Shown here in pieces: positions 16,062 to 24,601 of a DNA stretch of 64,000 nucleotides. The stretch's first letter is position 1. Each line of letters opens with the position of its first letter. Source of the DNA: Methylobacterium sp. E-045 (GTDB taxonomy: Bacteria; Pseudomonadota; Alphaproteobacteria; Rhizobiales; Beijerinckiaceae); contig NZ_JAKSYE010000028.1 in NCBI RefSeq assembly GCF_022829685.1, forward strand, positions 62,001 to 126,000, in the 5' to 3' direction. Under the pieces are notes generated by a model. That model saw only the letters and a list, made by a program, of their open reading frames with translations, had not been told where the DNA came from and did no database searches. The translations under genes and the position numbers were made by a program.

Positions 16062-17571
16062 CCGGCACCACGGTATCGAGAATTCGGGCGGAGGAGAGGA
16101 CGCCGGGCAGGCCGGCGCCGGGATGGGTGCCGGCTCCCACGAGGAAGAGCCGCGCCACGTCCTCAGAGGCGTTGTGGGGCCGGAACCAGGCCGATTGCGT
16201 CAGCACGGGTTCGAGGCCGAAGCCGGAGCCGCGAAAGCTCAGGAAATCGGCGGCGAAATCCCCCGGATGCGTCACCTTCGAGGTGACGATGCTCTCCGAC
16301 AGGCCTGGCATCACGGTGGCGTCGAGATGGCGCTCGATGGCGCGGCGATAGGGCTCCGCCTCTGCCATCCAATCCTGGCCGCCGGCGAGGTTGGGCACCG
16401 GGGAGAGCACGTAAAACGCATCGCAGCCCGGCGGCGCCAGCAGCGGATCGGTGGCCGTGGGGCGATGCAGGTAGAGGCTGAAATCCTTCGACAGAACCTT
16501 GCGCCGAAAAATGTCGTCGATGAGCCCGCGATAACGCGGTCCCATCAGGATGGTGTGGTGGGCGATGTCCGGAAAGGTCCGGTTCGTGCCGAAATACCAG
16601 ACGAACAGGCCCATGGAGGAATGCGACCGGTCGAGGCGGCGGTCGGTCCAGCGCCGCCGCACCCCGTCGGGGAGGAGGGTGCGGTGGGTGAAGGCGGAAT
16701 CGGCGTTGGAGACGACGATGTCGGCGGCGATGCGCTCGCCCGAGGCGAGGGCGACCCCGGTGGCGGCCCCGTCCTCCACGAGGATGCGCGCGACCTCCGC
16801 CCCGCAGCGGACCGACCCGCCCTGGCCCCGGATCAGCCCGGCGAGCCCGTCCACCAGGCGGCCGGTGCCGCCCAGCGCGAAATGCACGCCCCAGCGCCGT
16901 TCGAGATGGGCGATGAGGCAGTAGATCGCGCTCGCCCGGAACGGGCTGCCGCCGATGAGGAGGGGGTGGAAGCTGAAGATCGTCCGCAGGCGCTCGTCGC
17001 GGATGTGGCTCGCCACCACGTCGTAGACGCTGCGGTGCCCGCCGAGGCGCACGAGATCGGGCATGATCCGCAGCATGTCCGAGACCGACGTGAAGGGCAC
17101 GTGGCCGAGCCGCTCGAACCCCACCTCGCAGATCGCCCGCGAGCGCTCCATGAAGCGCTCGTAGCCGGCCACATCCCCGGGCGAGAACCGCGCCACCTCC
17201 GCGCGCATGGCGTCGAGATCGCCGCTATAGTCGAAGGTCGCCCCGTCCTCGAAGCGGATGCGGTAGAACGGCAGCATCGGCGCCAGGACGACGTCGTCCT
17301 CCATGCGCCGCCCGCACAGGGTCCAGAGCTCCTCGAACAGGAACGGCGCGGTGACGATGGTCGGCCCGGCATCGAAGGTGAAGCCGTCCTGGCGATGCAC
17401 CCGCGCCCGCCCGCCGGGCTGCTCGAGCCGCTCCAGCACCGTGACCCGGTAGCCCCGCGCCCCGAGGCGGATGGCGGCGGCCAGCCCCCCGAATCCGCTG
17501 CCGATCACCACCGCATGGGGGCGCCGGGCCGGCCGGGACGAGGAGGTCGGCACATCGCTGAGTGTCAACAT
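16042..17571 (-). CDS. crtI: Phytoene desaturase
   Basis: A 509-residue FAD protein that desaturates phytoene towards neurosporene/lycopene. The N-terminal dinucleotide motif is AVVIGSGFGGLAAAIRLGARG, and the CrtI signature PGGRARVHRQDGFTFDAGPT follows. The C-terminal FLVGAGTHPGAGLPGVLSSA is the bacterial-type carotenoid dehydrogenase signature. A TGT-N12-ACA site overlaps the assumed ATG. The true start could therefore be the GTG at 17553 (giving VPTSSSRPARR), unless the message is nearly leaderless. It overlaps crtB, the next gene in the operon. Confidence 0.95.
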   Translation of the reverse strand: MLTLSDVPTSSSRPARRPHAVVIGSGFGGLAAAIRLGARGYRVTVLERLEQPGGRARVHRQDGFTFDAGPTIVTAPFLFEELWTLCGRRMEDDVVLAPMLPFYRIRFEDGATFDYSGDLDAMRAEVARFSPGDVAGYERFMERSRAICEVGFERLGHVPFTSVSDMLRIMPDLVRLGGHRSVYDVVASHIRDERLRTIFSFHPLLIGGSPFRASAIYCLIAHLERRWGVHFALGGTGRLVDGLAGLIRGQGGSVRCGAEVARILVEDGAATGVALASGERIAADIVVSNADSAFTHRTLLPDGVRRRWTDRRLDRSHSSMGLFVWYFGTNRTFPDIAHHTILMGPRYRGLIDDIFRRKVLSKDFSLYLHRPTATDPLLAPPGCDAFYVLSPVPNLAGGQDWMAEAEPYRRAIERHLDATVMPGLSESIVTSKVTHPGDFAADFLSFRGSGFGLEPVLTQSAWFRPHNASEDVARLFLVGAGTHPGAGLPGVLSSARILDTVVPDARVFA

Positions 17572-17580
17572 AAGCTGACA
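17563..17580. promoter_or_regulatory. PpsR/CrtJ-type binding site at the crtI start
   Basis: TGTCAACATAAGCTGACA fits TGT-N12-ACA, with the TGTCA/TGACA dyad used by the PpsR/CrtJ photosynthesis repressors. It covers the annotated crtI ATG. The nearly identical sites at 23658 and 25888 support it. PpsR is expected to repress crtI-crtB under high oxygen or light; the ppsR gene is not in this window. Confidence 0.8.
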
Positions 17581-17938
17581 CTATCAGGCGAAAAATCGTG
17601 GAGGCAAGCGCTGATTTCCGAGCGCCCGCGATGGCGTGTCCGGCGGGGGGAAACAGTCCCTCCGCTTCGGAGCGTCATGGGGCCGGAATCAGTCGAGATC
17701 GTCGCGTCAGGGAACGCCGCGTCTCCGACAGTCGCCAAGGCGCGGCCTCGACGAGGGCGGACGGAGGTTCGCCGATCCGTGGACACCCATGCCCGGGCGG
17801 ATCGAACGCGCGCACGACCAGGCTCTTACAACTTTCGAGTATCGATCCTGAAAAGCGCGACCGACGGTTCCAAGACGGTTCACATCGGCGGTATGGAGTA
17901 GACCAAGAAAAAAATCCGATCATGGTGGGAGACCCGAT
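17581..17938. other. Intergenic region between crtI and the MFS gene
   Basis: About 360 bases with no convincing gene on either strand. Open frames crossing it lack starts or family resemblance. It must hold the divergent promoter for crtIB, and an A-rich stretch close before the MFS gene (AAGAAAAAAATCC, about 17907-17919). The MFS gene is preceded by GGTGGGAGACC, a plausible ribosome site. Confidence 0.5.
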
Positions 17939-19270
17939 ATGGACGCCACACCGGCACTGCCAGATCGATCCGTCGACGGAGCCGCCGTCATGCGGCGCGT
18001 GGGATGGCGGATCGTCCCGTTCCTGGTGCTCTGTTACTTCATCGCCTACGTCGATCGGGTGAACGCGGGTTTCGCCGCCCTCACCATGAACAAGGATCTC
18101 GGCCTGTCGCAGGCCATGTTCGGCATCGGTGGCGGCCTGTTCTTCGTCGCCTACGTGCTGTTCGAGGTGCCGAGCAACATCGCGATGGAGAGGTTCGGCG
18201 CGCGGCTCTGGATCGCGCGCATCATGATCACCTGGGGCATGGTCGGCATCGCGATGGCGTTCATCGTGGGCCCCTACAGCTTCTATCTGTGCCGGTTCCT
18301 GCTGGGCGCGGCCGAGGCGGGGTTCTTCCCCGGCGCGCTCCTGTACCTGACCTACTGGTTCCCGAAGGCGTACCGTGCCCGCATCGTCGCCATGTTCATG
18401 GTCGCGATCCCGATCTCCAGTTTCCTCGGCTCTCCGATCTCGGCCTCCCTTCTCCAGCTCGAAGGGGCAGCAGGGCTGCACGGCTGGCAGTGGCTCTTCA
18501 TCGTCGAGGCGATCCCGGCGGTCCTGCTCGGGCTCGGCGCCCTGTTCATGCTGCCGAGCCGGCCGGCGGAGGCCAAGTGGCTCGCCCCCGAGGAGCGGGC
18601 CTGGCTGCAGGATCAACTCGCGGCGGATCGCTCAGGAATTTCCCCGGTCGCGCACCACCTGCCGCTGCACAAGGTGCTGACGAACAAGTACGTCTGGGCA
18701 CTGGCACTGATCTACTCGGGGTCGTCGGCCACCAGCAACGCGCTCTCCCTGTGGCAGCCGCAGATCCTCAAGGCGTTCGGCCTGTCCAACCTGGAGACCG
18801 GCCTCCTGAACATGATCCCGTTCGGCATCGCCTCGGTGTTCATGATCTTCTGGGGCCTGCGCGCCGACCGGACCGGCGAGCGGGTGTGGAGCACGGCGCT
18901 GCCCCTGGCGGCGACCTGCCTGTGCCTGTTCGCCACCAACTTCACCTCCTCGCTCACGGTGACGACGGTCCTGCTGAGCCTCGTGCTGATGGGCAACTAC
19001 GCGATCAAGGGCCCGTTCTGGGCGATGGCGACGGAATGGCTCTCGGTGGGCACGGCCGCCGCCGGGATCGCGGCGATCAACACGCTCTCGCATCTCGGCA
19101 CCGGCATCGCCTCGTGGCTGCTCGGCGCGATCAAGGACCAGACCGGCAGCTTCCCCCTCGCGCTGCTGCCGCTCGTCGTCCTGACCGGTTCGGGCGCGAT
19201 CATGACCCTGATCCTCGGACGCGGCTCGCGTGCGCGGGCCGCCGCTCCCGCTCCGGCCGCCGCTCCATAG
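17939..19270 (+). CDS. MFS transporter, anion:cation symporter (ACS) type
   Basis: A 443-residue twelve-helix transporter. FLVLCYFIAYVDRVNAGFAA in TM1 is the hallmark of the ACS family (tartrate, phthalate, hydroxyphenylacetate and glucarate permeases). A loop RFLLGAAEAGFFPGALLYLT follows TM4. It probably imports an organic acid by proton symport. The next gene encodes an amidohydrolase, so the two look like an uptake-plus-hydrolysis pair. The module sits inside the photosynthesis cluster between crtI and crtC, where such genes are not usual. The substrate is not determinable from sequence. Confidence 0.9.
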   Translation: MDATPALPDRSVDGAAVMRRVGWRIVPFLVLCYFIAYVDRVNAGFAALTMNKDLGLSQAMFGIGGGLFFVAYVLFEVPSNIAMERFGARLWIARIMITWGMVGIAMAFIVGPYSFYLCRFLLGAAEAGFFPGALLYLTYWFPKAYRARIVAMFMVAIPISSFLGSPISASLLQLEGAAGLHGWQWLFIVEAIPAVLLGLGALFMLPSRPAEAKWLAPEERAWLQDQLAADRSGISPVAHHLPLHKVLTNKYVWALALIYSGSSATSNALSLWQPQILKAFGLSNLETGLLNMIPFGIASVFMIFWGLRADRTGERVWSTALPLAATCLCLFATNFTSSLTVTTVLLSLVLMGNYAIKGPFWAMATEWLSVGTAAAGIAAINTLSHLGTGIASWLLGAIKDQTGSFPLALLPLVVLTGSGAIMTLILGRGSRARAAAPAPAAAP

Positions 19271-19404
19271 TCCCCACCTTCGAAGACGCCGTGGTGGTGC
19301 GGCTTCGAAGGAACGCGGACGCCCTCCCGATGAATGCCCGTGCCGACGGGTTTCCGGACGCGGCAGGGACTTGGCATGGAAACCGGGATCGCGAGGAAGC
19401 GGCG

Positions 19405-20292
19405 ATGATCACGCGACGCATGTTCCATGGCACCCTCGTGGGCCTGGCTACGACAAATGCCTGGCCGCGGCACGGCACGGCCCAGGACGCCACGATGAGG
19501 GCCGTCGACGCCCACGCGCATGTCTTCCGGCGCGGCCTGCCGTTGGCCGCCAAGAGCCGGTACGCGCCCGACTACGATGCGACGCCGGAGGATTACATCC
19601 GGAACCTGGACGCCAACGGCCTGTCGGATGGCGTCCTCGTTCAGCCGAGTTTCCTCGGAACCGACAACAGCTACCTGCTGGAGGCGCTGAGAAGTTACCC
19701 GGACCGTTTCCGCGGCATCGCCGTGGTGGAGCCCGACATGCAACGGGAGGCCTTGCGCGAGCTCGCCGCCGCCGGGGTGGTCGGAATCCGTCTCAACCTG
19801 ATCGGCGCGCAGACCCCGCCGCTCGATGCCGATCCCTGGCCGATGTTCCTGAAGCGCCTTTCCGATCTCGACTGGCAGGTCGAGGTCCAGGCGGAGGCCC
19901 GTCGATGGCCGGAACTGCTCCCCCTCTTGCTGCGGAGCGGCGTGAAGGTCGTGGCGGACCATTTCGGCAAGCCCGACCCCAAGCTCGGCATCGACGATCC
20001 GGGCTTCCGGCAATTGCTGGCCGCGGGGAACACGGGCCGCGTCTGGGTGAAGATCTCCGGCTCGTACCGCAACGGCGCCGGCCTACCGGCGGCGGCGATG
20101 CCACGGCTGCGGGAGAACTTCGGTCTCGATCATCTCGTTTGGGGGAGCGACTGGCCGAACACCCAATTCGAGACGGCGACGAGCTACGCCCGCGTGCGGA
20201 GCGAGTTGGACGCCTGGGTGCCGGATCCGAATGATCGCCGCGTCGTTCTGGTCGATGCGCCGCGCAGGCTGTTTTGGACGACAGGCCGATGA
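19405..20292 (+). CDS. Amidohydrolase (PDC lactonase-like), probable Tat substrate
   Basis: A 295-residue TIM-barrel metal hydrolase of the amidohydrolase 2 family. The first metal motif is VDAHAHVF, later come VVADHFGKPDP and HLVWGSDWPN, as in 2-pyrone-4,6-dicarboxylate lactonase and relatives. The N-terminus ITRRMFHGTLVGLATTNAW has a twin-arginine pair and a hydrophobic stretch, so export by Tat is possible. The start is ATG at 19405 with GAGGAAGCGG ahead. It follows the MFS gene by 134 bases. The reaction is likely lactone or amide hydrolysis of a carboxylated compound. Confidence 0.82.
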   Translation: MITRRMFHGTLVGLATTNAWPRHGTAQDATMRAVDAHAHVFRRGLPLAAKSRYAPDYDATPEDYIRNLDANGLSDGVLVQPSFLGTDNSYLLEALRSYPDRFRGIAVVEPDMQREALRELAAAGVVGIRLNLIGAQTPPLDADPWPMFLKRLSDLDWQVEVQAEARRWPELLPLLLRSGVKVVADHFGKPDPKLGIDDPGFRQLLAAGNTGRVWVKISGSYRNGAGLPAAAMPRLRENFGLDHLVWGSDWPNTQFETATSYARVRSELDAWVPDPNDRRVVLVDAPRRLFWTTGR

Positions 20293-20397
20293 AAACGACG
20301 TCACGACGGCTGGTTGAACCGTTTCAGGACGTACCGCGTCGACGCCGGTGACCGCCCGATATCCCGGATGGGCCCGGGGCAGGTTTTTGGGAACAGC

Positions 20398-21165
20398 ATG
20401 GACACGAACGATCTCACGGATGCGCGGGCCGATCTCTCGCCGAGCGGCGTCCTGCGGGCCGCCATCAATTTCGGCAATCCGGTCCTGGCCCAGAGGGACC
20501 CCGTCTCGGGCGAGCCCCGTGGCGTCTCGGTGGTCCTTGCCACGGAGTTGGCGCGTCGGCTCGAGGTTCCGGTCGAGTTCCGGCTCTTCGAAGCGGCCGG
20601 AAAGGCGTTCGAGGCTGTGAAGGAAGGCGAGGCCGATGTCGCATTCCTCGCCCGCGAGCCCGAACGCGCCGCCGAGGTCGCGTTCACGGCGCCCTACGTG
20701 AACATCGAAGGGACCTACCTGGTCCGCGTCGGCTCACCTCTGCGTGGGATCGAGGATTTCGACCGGGCCGGAACCCGAATCGCCGTGGGCTTGAACGCCG
20801 CCTACGACCTGTTCCTCACTCGAACCCTGCGGCATGCCGAACTGGTGCGGGCGCCGACCTCGGCGGCGGCGGTCGATCTCTTTCTCGGCCACGGATTGGA
20901 CGCCGCGGCCGGCGTCCGGCAGCCCCTCGAACGGATCGCGCGCGACGACGAGGGGTTGCGGGTGATCGAAGGCCGGTTCACAGCCATCGACCAGGCGATG
21001 TGCATGGCCCCCGCCCGACCAGCGGGCCTCCTGTTCCTCATGGACTTCATCGAGGAGGCCAAGCGCTCGGGGCTGGTGGAGAAGGGCTTGGCCGAAAGCG
21101 GACAGGACAGGGCCCTCGTCGCACCGCCGGCAGCCGATTCGACGGCGGCCTTCGATCGCCCGTAG
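20398..21165 (+). CDS. Periplasmic solute-binding-like protein without a signal peptide
   Basis: A 255-residue family 3 (SBP_bac_3) fold. It has GVLRAAINFGNPVLA, GVSVVLATELARRLEVPVEF, then ADVAFLAREPERAAEVAFTA and RIAVGLNAAYDLFL. The usual N-terminal secretion signal is absent from both possible starts (20398, or 20314 upstream), so it may stay in the cytoplasm. No ABC permease or ATPase genes are adjacent. It follows the amidohydrolase on the same strand. A ligand-sensing role, or a relic of an ABC system, are both possible; function is unknown. Confidence 0.78.
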   Translation: MDTNDLTDARADLSPSGVLRAAINFGNPVLAQRDPVSGEPRGVSVVLATELARRLEVPVEFRLFEAAGKAFEAVKEGEADVAFLAREPERAAEVAFTAPYVNIEGTYLVRVGSPLRGIEDFDRAGTRIAVGLNAAYDLFLTRTLRHAELVRAPTSAAAVDLFLGHGLDAAAGVRQPLERIARDDEGLRVIEGRFTAIDQAMCMAPARPAGLLFLMDFIEEAKRSGLVEKGLAESGQDRALVAPPAADSTAAFDRP

Positions 21166-21222
21166 GAATCATCCGGTACGGGCATGTTCCCTTAAGCACG
21201 CGGACGGGGCACCGCATTCCCG

Positions 21223-22122
21223 TCACCCCGCCCGCCGCGGCATCCGGAACGGCAGCATGAACTGCACCAGCGGGTGGCCGAAGCGGGTGAGGGACAGGCT
21301 CTCGTGGACCGGGCGCACGGGCTCGCCGTCGAGGGTCGAGGCGAGGAGCGAGCGGGCGTAGAACGGCGTGTCCTCGAAGGTGCGGACGACGCTAGCCCCC
21401 CCGTCGTCGCTCCGCGTGGAGCGGGGCATGCGCCAGAACCGCGTCGACGGCAGCGCGGCGGGGAGCGGCGGGCGGATGTCGCGGCGCGTGCCGTCGGCGG
21501 CAAAGCGCAGGGACAGGTTCTGGATGCTGCCGTCGCGGCGGCGCACGTCGTAGAGGATCGCCGATCCGTCCTTGAGGTCGGCCCGGCACCAGGTCCAGTC
21601 GCTGAAGGACCGGCCGAGCGCGGTGTCGCCGTGGTTGGTGTCGAAATAGGCCGTGCCGCGCCAGGACAGGCTCGGGGCGTCGAGGGTCACCTCCACGGGG
21701 GAGGAGGGCGCCATCGGCCACCAGCGGTGCCGGCCCTCGGCGTCGAGGGTGAAGGTCTGGCCGGTGAAGCCGTTGGGGCGCAGGCGGATCGTACCGCGCA
21801 CCCGCGAGGGGATCGGCGCCGTCACCTCGTCGAGGGTGATGGTGAGGGTGGTGCCGTCCCAGGCCAGACCGCTCGGGCCGATCCGGATCTGCGACGCGTC
21901 CCGGCTTAAGGAATCCCGGCCGCGCTCGGTCATGCAGAAGCGGTTGGCGCGCTCGCCGTAGAACACGACGTTCATGGTGCAGTGGTTGAACGGGTCGCGG
22001 CCGAGGTCCAGGGCGTAGTAGGGCGAGAACACGCTGCCGATGAAGGCGATGATGGTGAGGCCCTGGCGCCCGTCCTCGCTCAGGGCGTCGACATACCACC
22101 AGACGTAACCGTCGCGTGCCAC
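21223..22122 (-). CDS. crtC: Carotenoid 1,2-hydratase (hydroxyneurosporene synthase)
   Basis: The protein hydrates the psi-end of acyclic carotenoids in the spirilloxanthin/spheroidene route. The frame carries GYVWWYVDALSEDGRQGLTI and FIGSVFSPYYA, then FNHCTMNVVFYG and late SDWTWCRADLKDGSA, all typical of CrtC. No ATG opens it. The GTG at 22122 gives 299 residues and overlaps the crtD end by 43 bases. The conserved-looking PRFDTP lies just upstream of that GTG, so the start is uncertain. It is translated after crtD. Confidence 0.88.
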   Translation of the reverse strand: MARDGYVWWYVDALSEDGRQGLTIIAFIGSVFSPYYALDLGRDPFNHCTMNVVFYGERANRFCMTERGRDSLSRDASQIRIGPSGLAWDGTTLTITLDEVTAPIPSRVRGTIRLRPNGFTGQTFTLDAEGRHRWWPMAPSSPVEVTLDAPSLSWRGTAYFDTNHGDTALGRSFSDWTWCRADLKDGSAILYDVRRRDGSIQNLSLRFAADGTRRDIRPPLPAALPSTRFWRMPRSTRSDDGGASVVRTFEDTPFYARSLLASTLDGEPVRPVHESLSLTRFGHPLVQFMLPFRMPRRAG

Positions 22123-23633
22123 CGGCGTGTCGAAGCGCGGCCCTTCGCGCCGAGATCGGCCAGCAGGCTGTCCGCCGCGATCCGCCCCGATTGCGCCGCC
22201 ATCGGCACCCCCGGCCCCGGATGGACGCTGCCCCCCGCCAGATAGAGCCCCGGCAGCGCCGTCCGCGCGCCCGGCCGCTTGAACGAGGCCATCCAGCCGT
22301 GCGAGGCCCGGCCGTAGAGGGCGCCCCCCGTCGCCGGAAACAGCCCCTCGAACCCCGCCGGATCGGTGGTCACCGTCCCGGGCGTCGCCTCGATCGTCAG
22401 CCCGCATTCCGTCAGCTTGCGACGCAGGGTGGTCTCGCATGTGGCGATCTCCGTGGGGGCGAGGGGACGTTCCAGGCCGAGGGCCGGGGCGTTGACGAGG
22501 CAGAGCAGGCGCTCGGGCGCCGCGAGGGCCGAATCGTCGTCGGCACGGTCCTGCGCGCAGACATAGATCGTGGGATCCTCGGGCAGCCGGCCGGCGCGGA
22601 GATCGGCGAATTCGGCGGCGTAGTCGCCCGAGAAGAACACGTTGTGCCGCACCAGCGGGAAGCCCGAGGTCCGGGCCCTGGCGCAGAGCGTCACCGCCGA
22701 GAGCGAGCGGGCGCCGGCCGGCACCGCCTCCACCGCCCGCGCCGCCCGCGCGCCGAACAGGCCCGCGCCGAGGGCCGCCGCATCGGCATTGGCCACTACG
22801 AGATCGGCCGCGATCCGCTCGCCGTCGGCGAGGTCGAGGCCGACGATGCCGCGCCCGTTCTCCACCGCGATGGCGGCCACCGGCGCGCGATAGCGGATGC
22901 GGGCGCCGTGCTCCTGCGCCAGGTCGGCCACGACGGCGGCGAGGCGGCTGAGACCGCCCTCCACATGCCAGACGCCCTGGCTCTCCACATGCGCCACCAG
23001 CATCAGCGTCGCCGGGGCCTCGAAGGGGGAGGAGCCGCAATAGGTGGCGTAGCGCCCGAACAATTGGCGCAGGCGCGGATCGCGGAAATAGTCTCCGAGC
23101 GCCCCCCACAGGGTGGTGAAGGGCTGGATGCGCAGCAGCCCGCCGAGCCCCGACAGGCCGACGCGGCGGCCGAGATCGATAGGGCTCGGCCGGTCGCCCC
23201 GGATGAACGGTCCCTCCAGGGTGCCGTAGACCTCCGCCGCGCGGGCGCAGAAGCGGCGATAGCCGTCCTCCTCGCGGGCACCGGCGAAGGCGCGGATCGC
23301 GGCCGCCGAGGCCTCGGGATCGGCGAACAGGTCGAGGCGCTGGTCCGCCCCCCAGGCATGGCGGGCGAGGATGGAGGCCGGGCTCAGCGCCACGCGGTCC
23401 GACAGGTCGGCACCGCATTCCGAAAAGATCTCCTCGAAGACCCAGCGCATGGTGAAGACGGTGGGGCCGGCCTCCACCCGCGCCCCGTCCGCCGGAACGC
23501 TGCGCATCTTGCCGCCGGGCGCCGAGCCGCGCTCGAGCACGGTGACGTCGAGCCCCGCATGGGCGAGGCGCAGGGCCGCCACCAGCCCGCCGATCCCCGC
23601 CCCGATCACCGCAACCCGCTGCGCACCCGCCAT
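22080..23633 (-). CDS. crtD: Methoxyneurosporene dehydrogenase (1-OH-carotenoid 3,4-desaturase)
   Basis: A 517-residue CrtI-like FAD desaturase. It has AVIGAGIGGLVAALRLAHAG, then LERGSAPGGKMRSVPADGAR and VEAGPTVFTMRWVFEE, and a C-terminal LYLAGGSVHPGPGVPMAAQSG. The VEAGPTVFTMRWVFEEIF segment and its pairing with crtC separate it from CrtI. The start at 23633 puts the FAD motif at the N-terminus. It is divergent from crtE with a TGT-N12-ACA site in between. CrtD, CrtC and CrtF with no CrtA suggest spirilloxanthin-type end products. Confidence 0.93.
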   Translation of the reverse strand: MAGAQRVAVIGAGIGGLVAALRLAHAGLDVTVLERGSAPGGKMRSVPADGARVEAGPTVFTMRWVFEEIFSECGADLSDRVALSPASILARHAWGADQRLDLFADPEASAAAIRAFAGAREEDGYRRFCARAAEVYGTLEGPFIRGDRPSPIDLGRRVGLSGLGGLLRIQPFTTLWGALGDYFRDPRLRQLFGRYATYCGSSPFEAPATLMLVAHVESQGVWHVEGGLSRLAAVVADLAQEHGARIRYRAPVAAIAVENGRGIVGLDLADGERIAADLVVANADAAALGAGLFGARAARAVEAVPAGARSLSAVTLCARARTSGFPLVRHNVFFSGDYAAEFADLRAGRLPEDPTIYVCAQDRADDDSALAAPERLLCLVNAPALGLERPLAPTEIATCETTLRRKLTECGLTIEATPGTVTTDPAGFEGLFPATGGALYGRASHGWMASFKRPGARTALPGLYLAGGSVHPGPGVPMAAQSGRIAADSLLADLGAKGRASTRRWHATVTSGGMSTP

Positions 23634-23657
23634 GTCACCCGTTTCCGCCTTGACGAG

Positions 23658-23675
23658 TGTCAATATTATCTGACA
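23658..23675. promoter_or_regulatory. PpsR/CrtJ-type site between crtD and crtE
   Basis: TGTCAATATTATCTGACA fits TGT-N12-ACA with a TGTCA/TGACA dyad. It lies 25 bases before the crtD start and 42 before the crtE start. A single site can therefore serve both divergent promoters. The central AATATTAT is AT-rich and could be part of a -10 region. Confidence 0.85.
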
Positions 23676-23716
23676 CTTTGAAATGGCAAGTCCAAAAGAC
23701 ATGAGGGAGTGGCGCC

Positions 23717-24586
23717 ATGGATGCCAACCGCCGGATCGAGCAGGCTCTCGACGCTGCCGTCGCCCATGCGGAGGCGCCCGGCGCGCCGCCGCTCCTGGCC
23801 GAGGCCATCCGCTACGCGGTCTTTCCCGGCGGCCACCGCATCCGGCCCCGCCTCTGCCTCTCGGTGGCACGGGCCTGCGGCGACGACGATCCGGCGGCCT
23901 CCGACGCGGCGGCGGCGGCGATCGAACTCCTGCATTGCGCCTCCCTGGTCCATGACGACCTGCCTTGTTTCGACGATGCGCCGATGCGCCGGCAGAAACC
24001 CTCGGTCCATGCCGCCTTCGGCCAGCCCCTGGCGGTGCTCACCGGGGACGCGCTCATCGTCTCCGCCTTCGAGACCCTGGCGCGGGGCGCGGCGCGCTCG
24101 CCGGCCCGGCTCGCCGCCCTCGTCGGCCTCGTCGCCCGCGCGGCCGGCTCGCCCAACGGCATCGCCGCCGGGCAGGCCTGGGAATCGGAGCGCCATGTGG
24201 GGCTCACCGAGTATCAGCAGGCCAAGACCGGCGCGCTGTTCGCGGCGGCCACGGTCACCGGGGCGGCGGCGGCGGGGGCTCAGGCCCTGCCGTGGCGGCT
24301 GCTCGGGGAATGCCTCGGCGAGGCCTATCAGGTCGCCGACGACCTGCGCGACGTGGCCTGCCGGCAGGAAGAGGTAGGCAAGCCGGTGGGCCGCGACGCC
24401 ACGTTGGGCCGGCCCAACGCCGCCGCCCTGCTCGGCATGGCCGGCGCGCTCTCCCGGCTCAAGCGCCTCGTGCGCGAAGCCGTGGAGGTGATCCCGGCCT
24501 GCCCCGGCGCCGACCAGCTCCGCGCCGAGATCGAGGCGCAGACGCGCCTGTTCCTGCCGGCGAGCCTCGCGCGGGAATTGGCGTGA
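23717..24586 (+). CDS. crtE: Geranylgeranyl diphosphate synthase
   Basis: A 289-residue trans-prenyltransferase making C20 GGPP for carotenoids and the bacteriochlorophyll tail. The first Asp-rich motif is LVHDDLPCFDDAPMRR (about residues 77-92). The second is YQVADDLRD near residue 213. FPGGHRIRPRLCL is the conserved diphosphate-binding Arg/Lys region, with I-R in place of the usual K-R. ATGAGGGAGTGGCGCC before the ATG gives a good ribosome site. It is the first gene of the crtEF-bchCXYZ-puf superoperon. Confidence 0.95.
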   Translation: MDANRRIEQALDAAVAHAEAPGAPPLLAEAIRYAVFPGGHRIRPRLCLSVARACGDDDPAASDAAAAAIELLHCASLVHDDLPCFDDAPMRRQKPSVHAAFGQPLAVLTGDALIVSAFETLARGAARSPARLAALVGLVARAAGSPNGIAAGQAWESERHVGLTEYQQAKTGALFAAATVTGAAAAGAQALPWRLLGECLGEAYQVADDLRDVACRQEEVGKPVGRDATLGRPNAAALLGMAGALSRLKRLVREAVEVIPACPGADQLRAEIEAQTRLFLPASLARELA

Positions 24587-24601
24587 GCGGGGCCTGCCCC
24601 G

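Noticed and set aside
15901-17901. A 666-residue + strand open frame over crtI
   Set aside because: It mirrors crtI and part of crtB; composition is that of a high-GC shadow and no domain is visible.
20289-20351. A short frame overlapping the amidohydrolase stop
   Set aside because: It gives only about 20 Arg-rich residues and no family resemblance.
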